Source: Pseudomonas californiensis
GTDB taxonomy: Bacteria; Pseudomonadota; Gammaproteobacteria; Pseudomonadales; Pseudomonadaceae
Direction: 5' to 3'
Assembly: GCF_021147775.1 (NCBI RefSeq)
Contig: NZ_JAGTPK010000020.1
Location: 31,228 to 95,227, forward strand
Length of the DNA: 64,000 bases
This document shows positions 53,310 through 60,914 of this stretch, one piece after another. The notes below the pieces were generated by a model that worked only from the letters and a program-made list of their open reading frames with translations, was not told the DNA's origin and searched no databases. The position numbers and the translations under genes are program-made. Within the stretch, counting starts at the first letter, position 1, and every line of letters begins with the position of its first letter.

Positions 53310-53337
53310 AGCCCAATCTGAAAAGATTGGGCTTTTT
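53310..53337 (+). terminator. Terminator after the tRNA-like remnant
   Basis: AGCCCAATCT-GAA-AAGATTGGGCT forms a 10-bp stem followed by TTTTT. Together with the preceding tRNA half it looks like the native 3' flank of a tRNA gene. Confidence 0.85.
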
Positions 53338-53838
53338 CATGTCTAAAAAATACTCCCACATTTACTCCCACGGATATTCTGGATCTAGGTAGCTTTGGTA
53401 TCTCAAGGGCTGTGAGCTAGCGACAGCTTCGGCACTGCCTCGCGCAAGCTTTGGCACAAGCAGCAACGATGTGTGTTATTTGAAATCACGACCTTCGGGT
53501 CCTTTTTTCGGTGCGCCCAGCATGGACGCAATCTTGTGGCTAAAAATCCCGCAGAATGCAAAGCCAGGCAACAGGCGAAAGCTGTGATTCATCTCTGTCC
53601 TGGAGACGCAAAGCAAGCGGCTGAGAGCTCTAGCCCAACAAAGATGGCCGCTGAGCCTGTGACTGCCTGTAAGCAGGCTACGTGTACGATCCGGGGAGCA
53701 TTCGACCCCAGCTAGTGGTCTCGGGCATCTTGATCCTAGCTCTAGCATGATGGGCATACTGATAGCCATTTACCATCGGCATGGTGGCAGTTATCCTGAA
53801 TACGCGAGAACAGCCGGTTGTTAATTCAGGGAAAAGAT
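53338..53838. other. Non-coding stretch at island left part
   Basis: About 500 bases without a supported gene. A short GACC-TTCG-GGTC hairpin followed by CTTTTTT (53490-53508) may be a terminator with a UUCG loop. The rest shows no pattern I can assign; it should hold the promoter of the following gene. Confidence 0.45.
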
Positions 53839-56169
53839 ATGAAGGACGTCATTGGCTTTTTTGCTTACGCGTCAACGCCTGCCGAGATAGGGCAAACCAT
53901 TGAGAATGCTGTTGCTACCAGCTCAAGAACCAATACGAAAACGGTTGTGTCTACCTGGAGGGCCTTGGACATCGTCGGTCACTTCATCTCTGATGAAGTG
54001 CTGGCAAGTATTGATGCAGCCGATTTCCTGGTTGCTGACATCAGTGAGCTAAATTTCAACGTCACGTATGAAATTGGCTACGCCCTTGGTAAATCAAAGC
54101 GCGTTCTGCTTGTCAAAAACAAAAGCCTTCAGTCGCAGGGGTTGAAAATTTCTGACGTCGGTATTTTTGATACCCTTGGGTTTCAGGAATACCAAAATTC
54201 GCCTGAGCTGAGCGTTTTTTTGAACAACGCATCAGCCTGGAAATCGATTGACGTGTCTGCTGCGCTCAATCTCAAAGCACCGGTTTATTTGTTGTATACA
54301 CCGCACAAAACCGACTGGTCGACACGCATCACCTCGAGAATCAAAAAGGCAGGTTTCATCTTCCGCAACTTTGATCCAAACGAAACTCCCAGGCTTTCGG
54401 CCTATGACGCGATCAATCAGGTTGCACAATCCTATGGTGTTGTGGTTCCGTTGCTATCTACTGGGGCGACAGGAGCGGCCATCCACAACATGCGAGCCGC
54501 CTTCATTGCTGGTTTGGCCGATGGCATGGGCAAGGCGTTGTGCATTCTTCAGTCAGGCGATGATCCGGTCCCAGTGGATTACCGAGACTTTGTCCAGGTC
54601 ACCTACCATCCGAATGATGTTAACCGCGCCATTGAGGTGTTTGCGTCCGATGTGACCCAAGCGTTTCAGCAGCTTGAGGCTTCCGGCGCGAAGCCCGAGC
54701 GGTCATTCATCAAAAAGCTCAATCTCGGTGCGACCTCAGCCGAGAACGAAATGCGAGATCTCGAACGTTATTATCTGGAGACCGATCAGTTTCTGAAATC
54801 GTTGCGTGGCGAGGCGCATTTGGTCGTCGGTCGTAAGGGTTCTGGAAAATCAGCCATTTTTCTTCAAATCAGGGATGCCGAGCGCGACAAAAACCGAAAC
54901 AAAAATATCGTTTTGGATTTGAAGCCAGACGGCTACAAGCTCATCAAATTCAAAGAACGCATCCTTCAGTTTCTTGCCGAAGGCACCTACCAGCACACGA
55001 TCACTGCATTTTGGGAGTACGTGCTACTGCTGGAAATTTGCTACAAGATTTTGGAAAAAGACAAACAGCGTCACATCCATGATCATCGGCTGTATGAAGG
55101 CTATCGCGAGCTCGCCGAGCTGTATCGGGGAGAAGATTACGATTCAGAAGGCGATTTTTCCGAGCGTATGTCGATGCTCATGGAAAAAATCTACTCCGAA
55201 TACCAATCCAAATACGGTTCAACCGAAAGCGTCAATCTGAGCTCATTCGAAGTGACCGAGCTCCTGTACAAACATGACGTCAAGCAACTCAAACAGCAAC
55301 TGGGACGTTATCTTGAGAACAAGCAGGTGCTATGGCTTCTCTTCGACAATATTGATAATGGCTGGCCAACGTCCGGACTGAAGCATGAAGACCTGCTCAT
55401 GGTCAGAGCTTTGATCGACGCTACGAGAAAGATTGAGCGTCAGTTCAGCAGCGACAACATCAAGGTGCGCTCGGTAGTGTTTTTGCGCAACGACGTCTAC
55501 GAGCTGCTGGTCAAGGAGACGTCTGACCGCGGCAAGGAAGCCAGTGTGGTGCTGGATTGGACGGATTCTGACTTGTTACGCGAGCTCGTTCGTTTGCGAA
55601 TCGTGTCCAACGGTCTTGAAGAAGACCTGGACTTCAAGTCGGCCTGGCTGCGGCTTTTTGTAAGCCATTACAAGGGCGAGGAAACGTCTCAATTTCTGAT
55701 AGAGCGTTCCTTGATGAGACCACGCTTTCTCTTGAATCTGATCAACCATTGCAAGAGCTTTGCGATCAACCTCAACCACGAAATTATCGAAGGCAGCGAC
55801 ATAGAGAAAGGCATCGCGGCCTATTCAGCGGATCTGCTGCGCGATATTGGCTACGAGCTTCAGGACGTGTCCGATGAGACTGATGGCCTTCTCTACGCTT
55901 TCGTCGCATCATCCGCCGACCTTTCTGAGCAGCAGGTGATGGATACTCTTCTTAAATCTGGGCTTGATCAGCAGAAGGCAAGTCGCGCGGTGGATCTGCT
56001 GCTTTGGTATGGATTCCTGGGCATTCGAATCAACTCGGATGATCCTAAGTTTATTTACGATTTTAGCTACAACAAAGCGCTCATGGACGGGGTTAAGAAA
56101 AACTCGAACCAAGCGGTCAGTCTTGTGATTAACCAGGCGTTTTGGCCAGCATTGATGATCAACCAATAA
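53839..56169 (+). CDS. P-loop NTPase (Sll1717-like) with TIR/deoxyribosyltransferase-like N-terminus
   Basis: 776 residues. Residues 1-~140 carry a Rossmann-like unit ending in ADFLVADISELNFNVTYEIG (61-80), a signature of TIR/nucleoside-deoxyribosyltransferase-like domains. A second similar unit (~148-285: VYLLYTPHKTDWSTRI.. AFIAGLADGMGKALCIL) follows. Then comes a P-loop NTPase with Walker A GRKGSGKS (331-338) and Walker B LLFDNID (500-506), and a helical C-terminus, resembling the Sll1717-type ATPases. I infer a STAND-like sensor/effector for phage defence. AGGGA precedes ATG 53839. A/T-richer than the core chromosome. Confidence 0.75.
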   Translation: MKDVIGFFAYASTPAEIGQTIENAVATSSRTNTKTVVSTWRALDIVGHFISDEVLASIDAADFLVADISELNFNVTYEIGYALGKSKRVLLVKNKSLQSQGLKISDVGIFDTLGFQEYQNSPELSVFLNNASAWKSIDVSAALNLKAPVYLLYTPHKTDWSTRITSRIKKAGFIFRNFDPNETPRLSAYDAINQVAQSYGVVVPLLSTGATGAAIHNMRAAFIAGLADGMGKALCILQSGDDPVPVDYRDFVQVTYHPNDVNRAIEVFASDVTQAFQQLEASGAKPERSFIKKLNLGATSAENEMRDLERYYLETDQFLKSLRGEAHLVVGRKGSGKSAIFLQIRDAERDKNRNKNIVLDLKPDGYKLIKFKERILQFLAEGTYQHTITAFWEYVLLLEICYKILEKDKQRHIHDHRLYEGYRELAELYRGEDYDSEGDFSERMSMLMEKIYSEYQSKYGSTESVNLSSFEVTELLYKHDVKQLKQQLGRYLENKQVLWLLFDNIDNGWPTSGLKHEDLLMVRALIDATRKIERQFSSDNIKVRSVVFLRNDVYELLVKETSDRGKEASVVLDWTDSDLLRELVRLRIVSNGLEEDLDFKSAWLRLFVSHYKGEETSQFLIERSLMRPRFLLNLINHCKSFAINLNHEIIEGSDIEKGIAAYSADLLRDIGYELQDVSDETDGLLYAFVASSADLSEQQVMDTLLKSGLDQQKASRAVDLLLWYGFLGIRINSDDPKFIYDFSYNKALMDGVKKNSNQAVSLVINQAFWPALMINQ

Positions 56170-56429
56170 TCTAAAAATCATCTGCCGGGCGGTAGGAATA
56201 GCCCCATTGTCTGCCTTAGCCGCCCTTGGCCTGACAGACCTCAAAAGAATGCTCTATGTGCGTCGCACGATTCAGATTTGCTCTTTTTGCCGGAGATCGA
56301 ATTCGCAGTTGCTTCATATCTTTCCAGGGATCATTGATGAACCTTGCATGGGCTTAGCTTGTGCACGAACAGGATCGATAGATAGCTGCGATTTTGATCA
56401 AAAATTTTTGCGAGTAAGAGATCGCTGTG
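56170..56429. other. Spacer before the TIR-like TPR gene
   Basis: 260 bases; no gene, repeat or clear terminator seen. It likely contains a promoter for the gene that follows. Confidence 0.4.
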
Positions 56430-57683
56430 ATGAAGTTATGCTTTGTCGTGATGGGATATGGCAAGAAAACCGAGTATGAGTCTGGTCGCACGCTCGACCT
56501 GAATGCAACGTACGAAACGATTATCGAGCCCGCTGTTACCAGCCGCGGCTTACGCTGCGTTCGGGCTGACGAAATCATGCAGTCCGGACTTATCGACGTA
56601 AAAATGTACGACCTGCTGCTCAGGGCAGATCTGGTCATCGCCGATATTTCCACGGGAAACGTAAACGCCGTCTACGAGCTGGGAGTACGTCACGCGCTGA
56701 GACCGAATTCCACCATCGTCATGAGCGAGGACAAGGGCAAGCTGTACTTTGACCTCAATCACATCAGCACTTTCCAGTATTCGCATTTTGGTGAAGATAT
56801 TCTTGCACGTGAGGCGCGGCGCGCCGCGGAGGCCCTGGGTAACCTGATTGAGGCCGTGATGGCCGCCCAGGCTATCGACAGTCCAGTTTATACGTTCCTG
56901 CCCAGGTTGCGCTCGCCGAGTATGTCGGATGAAGAGTTTGAAGAGTTGGTCGATGAAGCAGAAGCCGCTCAACAACGACTTTTTCATCACATGCGCGAAG
57001 GTGAAAAGTTGATGCGGCTGAGTCAACATCATGCTGCCAGCGTAGAGTTCGCTGCTGCAAGGGATATGAAGCCTGGTGAGCCTGATATTTTGCAAAAGCT
57101 TGCACTGAGCACCTATAAGTCAAAGACTCCTGATGAGCTCGCCGCGCTGCGAGCTGCCATGGAGGTGCTTAGCCCCCTCAATCCTGAAAGCTCGAATGAT
57201 CCCGAGACTGTTGGCATTGCGGGAGCGATCGTCAAGCGAATCTGGTTGCTTGAGGGTGATAGAGCTTCACTTGACTCAGCCATTGCTTTTTATCGCCGAG
57301 GCTTTGAGGTCAAGCGTGACTATTACAACGGCGAAAACCTTGCGCTGTGCTTCGAGTTTCGAGCGCAAATACAAACAGAAGACGCGGAGAGAATTTTCGA
57401 CTTCATGTGCGCGCAGAAAATCCGTGAAGCGATTTTGAAGATTCTGTTGCCTGAGCTGCAGTCTCCCGATTTCATTGAACGCAGCGACAAACGCTGGGTG
57501 TATGCGACTTTGGCCAACTGCTATTTTGCGGTCGGAGACGCCACGCAAGCCGAGACGTTCGAGAATCATTTTATGGGAGCCTTCATTGCTCAATGGGAGG
57601 TTGATACTTATCAGGCGGGCAAAAGTCACGTGTTAGCAACCCGAGAGAAACGGCTCGCAGCGCTGGCTCCGGCTCAGCACTAA
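56430..57683 (+). CDS. TIR/deoxyribosyltransferase-like domain + TPR-like (DUF4071-type) protein
   Basis: 417 residues. The first ~145 residues start FVVMGYGKKTEYESGRTLDLNATYE and contain RADLVIADISTGNVNAVYEL at 65-84, nearly the same signature as in the neighbouring P-loop protein. Residues ~185-400 are TPR-like helices (GEPDILQKLALSTYKSKTPDELAAL, SLDSAIAFYRRGFEVKRDYYNGENLALC) of the DUF4071/TRAFs-binding type. ATG 56430 has only a weak Shine-Dalgarno; a GTG at 56427 is possible. Probable conflict-system sensor; no catalytic role can be asserted. Confidence 0.7.
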   Translation: MKLCFVVMGYGKKTEYESGRTLDLNATYETIIEPAVTSRGLRCVRADEIMQSGLIDVKMYDLLLRADLVIADISTGNVNAVYELGVRHALRPNSTIVMSEDKGKLYFDLNHISTFQYSHFGEDILAREARRAAEALGNLIEAVMAAQAIDSPVYTFLPRLRSPSMSDEEFEELVDEAEAAQQRLFHHMREGEKLMRLSQHHAASVEFAAARDMKPGEPDILQKLALSTYKSKTPDELAALRAAMEVLSPLNPESSNDPETVGIAGAIVKRIWLLEGDRASLDSAIAFYRRGFEVKRDYYNGENLALCFEFRAQIQTEDAERIFDFMCAQKIREAILKILLPELQSPDFIERSDKRWVYATLANCYFAVGDATQAETFENHFMGAFIAQWEVDTYQAGKSHVLATREKRLAALAPAQH

Positions 57684-57702
57684 CCGTTTGAGGTTATCGA
57701 CA

Positions 57703-58218
57703 ATGCTCAACCAACGACTTCAAGAAAGGAACAGCGAAATGGGGTTGCCCAGAACATTCGTCGGCTTCAGCAGCACAGACCGCCACATGTATGAACTGAT
57801 GGGGGCGTGGAAGAAAAACACTCGGATCGATTTTGATTTCGCCGACTGCCAGTTGAACATGGCGCTGAACTCGGAAGACGAGGATTACATCAAGCGCAAA
57901 TGCCGGGAAAGGATTGATATGGCCGGCACCTTCGCACTGCTGATTGGCAGGGACACGCGTTCGAAACACAAATACGTGCGTTGGGAGATACAGGTAGCGA
58001 TCGAGAAGGGGTGCAAGCTCATCGGCATCAACCTGGACGGAGCCCGCCAGGTGAATACTGATCTTTGCCCTCCCATCCTGCAGGACGTCGGGGCAGTGTT
58101 CGTCCCGTATTCCCCTGCCATTATTGCCCATGCCCTGGCGAACCCCACGGCAAGTGAGCGTGGCAACTATTTTTATCCGCCAGCCGTGTATCAAAAGCTC
58201 GGCTATGAGGTTTCTTGA
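57703..58218 (+). CDS. ThsB-like TIR-domain protein
   Basis: 171 residues from ATG 57703 (GAGG 9 bases upstream); an alternative ATG at 57739 (MGLPRTF) has AAGGA 8 bases upstream and would start directly at the domain. The fold opens RTFVGFSSTDRHMYELM and has DYIKRKCRERIDMA..FALLIGRDT and YVRWEIQVAI, with E95 (after W94) as the likely NADase glutamate. This is the Thoeris ThsB (formerly MTH538/DUF1863) TIR type. Its stop overlaps the SLATT gene start (TGATG), so the two are coupled. Confidence 0.82.
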   Translation: MLNQRLQERNSEMGLPRTFVGFSSTDRHMYELMGAWKKNTRIDFDFADCQLNMALNSEDEDYIKRKCRERIDMAGTFALLIGRDTRSKHKYVRWEIQVAIEKGCKLIGINLDGARQVNTDLCPPILQDVGAVFVPYSPAIIAHALANPTASERGNYFYPPAVYQKLGYEVS

Positions 58219-59081
58219 TGCAGATTTCTGATTTCCCTGGTCTCTATCAGGCCGCCGATGAGCTGTCGGGTTCCGCTCAGAAGCATTTTCTTGCCGCGCT
58301 GCTCACTAACCTGGCGCTGTTGGTGGCCGCCGCAGTCGTCTCCGTTATCAATTATCCTCACTGGGGTGCAGCGGCCCTGCAGGCGGCTCTTTTAGCCGGC
58401 GCATTAGCCAGCTCTGTGTATTTGGCGACACAGCGGCCTGAGCGGCTTTGGTATTCAGGGCGTGCCGTCGCCGAATCAATCAAAACCATGGTGTGGCGCT
58501 ACGTGTCCCGCGCAGAACCTTTTCATGAAAGCGACGAGGCGGCCAAGAAGCATTTGCTGGCAAAGCTTACGCAAGTGGTTGAGCAAAACCCAGGCGTGTC
58601 GAACAAGCTGCTCACGCATCTTCCGGCCCAGCAGATTACACACAAGATGAAGCAGATAAGGGCTGGTGATTTCGAAACCCGGCGCGATACGTACATCGAA
58701 TTCCGGATCAACGACCAACTGGGATGGTATTCACGTAAAGCTAACTTCAACGCCCAGGCCGCCAAGTATTTCTTCATTGCATTGATCTCCGTTAACGCCA
58801 TCGCTTTTGGATGTGCGCTGATCAAGATAGCCAACGTGGAATACCAATACTTTCCGACTGACGTGCTGATCGCTGTTGCAGCAAGTATTCTGGCGTGGAT
58901 GCAGGCAAAACGCTTCACTGAGCTATCTGCGTCTTACGCACTTACTGCGCATGAGATCACGCTTATCCGTGAACAGGCCGATGAGCTGAAAAAAGATGAG
59001 CATTTGTCGACATTTGTAGGTGACGCCGAGAACGCGTTTTCTCGCGAGCACACCCAGTGGGAGGCAAGGAAGGACAATTGA
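58218..59081 (+). CDS. SLATT-type (DUF4231-like) membrane protein with two 2TM units
   Basis: 287 residues. Four hydrophobic helices occur as two pairs (about 24-45 and 51-70; 184-206 and 212-228), each pair followed by a charged helical segment (WYSGRAVAESIKTMVWRYVS; KRFTELSASYALTAHEITLI). This is the tandem SLATT layout, a predicted pore-forming effector fold of prokaryotic conflict systems. One-base TGATG overlap with the ThsB-like gene indicates they work together: TIR making a signal or depleting NAD, SLATT disturbing the membrane. That coupling is inference. Confidence 0.78.
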   Translation: MQISDFPGLYQAADELSGSAQKHFLAALLTNLALLVAAAVVSVINYPHWGAAALQAALLAGALASSVYLATQRPERLWYSGRAVAESIKTMVWRYVSRAEPFHESDEAAKKHLLAKLTQVVEQNPGVSNKLLTHLPAQQITHKMKQIRAGDFETRRDTYIEFRINDQLGWYSRKANFNAQAAKYFFIALISVNAIAFGCALIKIANVEYQYFPTDVLIAVAASILAWMQAKRFTELSASYALTAHEITLIREQADELKKDEHLSTFVGDAENAFSREHTQWEARKDN

Positions 59082-59106
59082 CAGCGCCTCGCGCGCGAAA
59101 CGACTA

Positions 59107-59155
59107 CCGGCAGGAGTAGGGCGCTAATTTCAGAAGCTAAACACCTTCCTGCCGG
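59107..59155. other. Inverted repeat between converging defence operons
   Basis: CCGGCAGGA (59107-59115) and TCCTGCCGG (59147-59155) are perfect 9-bp arms with a 31-base loop, located between the SLATT stop and the converging ThsB-like stop; possibly a bidirectional terminator, without U-tract. Confidence 0.4.
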
Positions 59156-59159
59156 CAGC

Positions 59160-59630
59160 TTATTTGAGCTCGTCGGAGAGCTTCGACCAGGGCACCGTTT
59201 TGATCTTGTGTTCTGACACCCATTTAGGCTCAGTTCCGCTGAACTGCTTACCGGAATGTACAGCTACAACCTTCTTGCTAAGCTCTAAGCTCTTTTCCAC
59301 CTCCCATTTCACCCACTTGCTCTGGGCAGTGTCCTTGGAAATGAAGACCACAGTGATATAGGAGCGGTTGATGCGCTCGGCGATCTTGCGCTTGATGTAC
59401 TCCGCCTGTTCACTGTCGTAGGGTTCGCGGACTGAATGATCATTGAACTCGATGTCGTTGTTATCGTTTTTTGCCTGTCCCCTGAGCAGATTGACCTCAG
59501 CCATGTCCTCGGTGGCAAAACTGATGAACACGTTGCGCTTGCCCTCATTTAGAGCAGCCTTGGCTTTTTGCTCCAGAGACCTGACATCACCGAGTCGGCT
59601 CCATCCACCTGTGCTGCTACCGCCCATCAT
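59160..59630 (-). CDS. ThsB-like TIR protein with Gly-rich N-terminus
   Basis: 156 residues from ATG 59630 (GAGG 6 bases upstream); ATG 59627 one codon later is equally possible and would give an N-terminus MGGSSTGGW. The TIR core starts KRNVFISFATEDMAEVNLLRGQ, with EYIKRKIAERINRSYITVVFIS and SKWVKWEVEKSLELS; E110 after W109 is the likely catalytic glutamate. It resembles the plus-strand ThsB-like protein. It is the last gene of the TIR-TGT/OGG/QueC operon and its start overlaps queC by 11-14 bases. Role: probable NAD-consuming or signal-making effector. Confidence 0.82.
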   Translation of the reverse strand: MMGGSSTGGWSRLGDVRSLEQKAKAALNEGKRNVFISFATEDMAEVNLLRGQAKNDNNDIEFNDHSVREPYDSEQAEYIKRKIAERINRSYITVVFISKDTAQSKWVKWEVEKSLELSKKVVAVHSGKQFSGTEPKWVSEHKIKTVPWSKLSDELK

Positions 59631-60219
59631 TGGCATCCTCAAATTTGAACTCGTTGCAGGCGATACAGTTGCCGCACGGTTGTTCTTCACCCAGGTGGCA
59701 CGAGTAGGTCTGAGAGATGCCTTTCTCGGCTGCCAGCGTCACGACGTCAGGTTTGATGAACGATGAGAGCGGTGCAAGCACCTTGATATTCCGGCCCATG
59801 CATAGAGTTATCATGCGCTCAGCCTCTTCGAGGAATCCAGAGGTCTGATCAGGAAATAGGCTGGTGCTTTCGTGAAGCAATCCGATCGAGATCGCATCGG
59901 CGTTTTTCTGATGGGCGTAAGCGGCGGCGGTCAACAGAAACAGCATGTTTCGGCCGGGAGTGAAGGCGTCGTCAATGATGTGCAAGGAAGGGTCGGTGAG
60001 TCCCGAGCGAATCAACCTGCCAAATCCCGACAGACAGGCAATTTCGGGCTCAGGGAGTCCAAGCTTCTGCATGGCCAGCTTGCAGGCCGCGAGCTCTCTG
60101 TCGCGGGCTCGTTGACCATAATCTACAAAAAGGGGAAATATCTGCAGGCCTTGCTCCTGTGCCAACTTGGCAACGAGCGTGGAGTCTAGGCCTCCCGAAA
60201 CTAGTGTCACAATACTCAT
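59617..60219 (-). CDS. QueC-like 7-deazaguanine (preQ0) synthase homologue
   Basis: 200 residues from ATG 60219, shorter than housekeeping QueC (~225). The PP-loop SGGLDST is at 8-14, GRNMLFL and the zinc cluster C174/C182/C185/C188 (SCHLGEEQPCGNCIAC) are intact, so ATP-dependent activation of 7-carboxy-7-deazaguanine is plausible. No queD/queE/folE are nearby. The ATG overlaps the OGG gene's stop by 4 bases. QueC homologues occur as Cap9 in type IV CBASS, where a deazaguanine is reportedly conjugated to a protein. Confidence 0.88.
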   Translation of the reverse strand: MSIVTLVSGGLDSTLVAKLAQEQGLQIFPLFVDYGQRARDRELAACKLAMQKLGLPEPEIACLSGFGRLIRSGLTDPSLHIIDDAFTPGRNMLFLLTAAAYAHQKNADAISIGLLHESTSLFPDQTSGFLEEAERMITLCMGRNIKVLAPLSSFIKPDVVTLAAEKGISQTYSCHLGEEQPCGNCIACNEFKFEDANDGR

Positions 60220-60914
60220 ACTAAAACAGCCTCCTGCTTGCGATTTGCAACGCGCATAACGATCCATATGGCCCAATCCAAAAGACCAACCGGGCAGTCC
60301 ATTTCCCGGGCATGGTCACGAAGCCTGTCTTCATGCCTGCCATATTGATTCAGTCCGGATATGGATACCTGCGTGCCTGAATATATACCCTGGGCAGACA
60401 TGTAATTGAGCACGTGCCGATCAAGGATTGCCAAGTCATAAGTAACCCCGCAATTGCGCAAAAACATACTGGCTTGCTTGGGGCCCATACCGGATGCATG
60501 GGTCACCAGCCACGCGCGTACATCACTGACGTCACCACTGATCAGCGCCTTAAGTGAGCCGCCAACGTTTGCTACGGCCGCCCACGTGGACGCCAAGTGA
60601 CCGGCTTTTGCCCTGGGAAACCTGTAAGTGCGTTTTTTACCGTCGATATCGAGAGGGGTACTGAGCACTTCAAACAATTTCTCAGCAAGGTGCTCGCTGT
60701 GTTGTGTGTTGTGATGAAGATAGCCACGTTCATCGATGGCATCTGCGGCTGCAATAGCGAGCGGGTAGGGGACCTGGCTACTGAGAATGCAGCACGAAAG
60801 CTCCCACCATAGATGACGCTCGTCAGACACAGCGCCGGCTTCGATACGTGTGCGAATATCTGGACAGACCGCAGCGACAGCTCTGCAGAGCGCTTCAGCG
60901 CTATAAGTGGTCAT
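60216..60914 (-). CDS. OGG/HhH DNA-glycosylase-like protein
   Basis: 232 residues. The helix-hairpin-helix GMGPKQASMFLR with K146 and ILDRHVL with D165 reproduce the lysine/aspartate catalytic pair of bifunctional HhH-GPD glycosylases (OGG/AGOG type); the rest is helical as expected. It could excise a modified base, here perhaps a deazaguanine or damaged guanine. Start and stop each overlap the neighbours by 4 bases (ATGA). OGG-like proteins are also type IV CBASS accessories. Confidence 0.85.
   Translation of the reverse strand: MTTYSAEALCRAVAAVCPDIRTRIEAGAVSDERHLWWELSCCILSSQVPYPLAIAAADAIDERGYLHHNTQHSEHLAEKLFEVLSTPLDIDGKKRTYRFPRAKAGHLASTWAAVANVGGSLKALISGDVSDVRAWLVTHASGMGPKQASMFLRNCGVTYDLAILDRHVLNYMSAQGIYSGTQVSISGLNQYGRHEDRLRDHAREMDCPVGLLDWAIWIVMRVANRKQEAVLV

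Noticed and set aside
59617..60219. Housekeeping queC of queuosine synthesis
   Set aside because: Gene is short, overlaps glycosylase and TIR genes, and has no queuosine-pathway neighbours.
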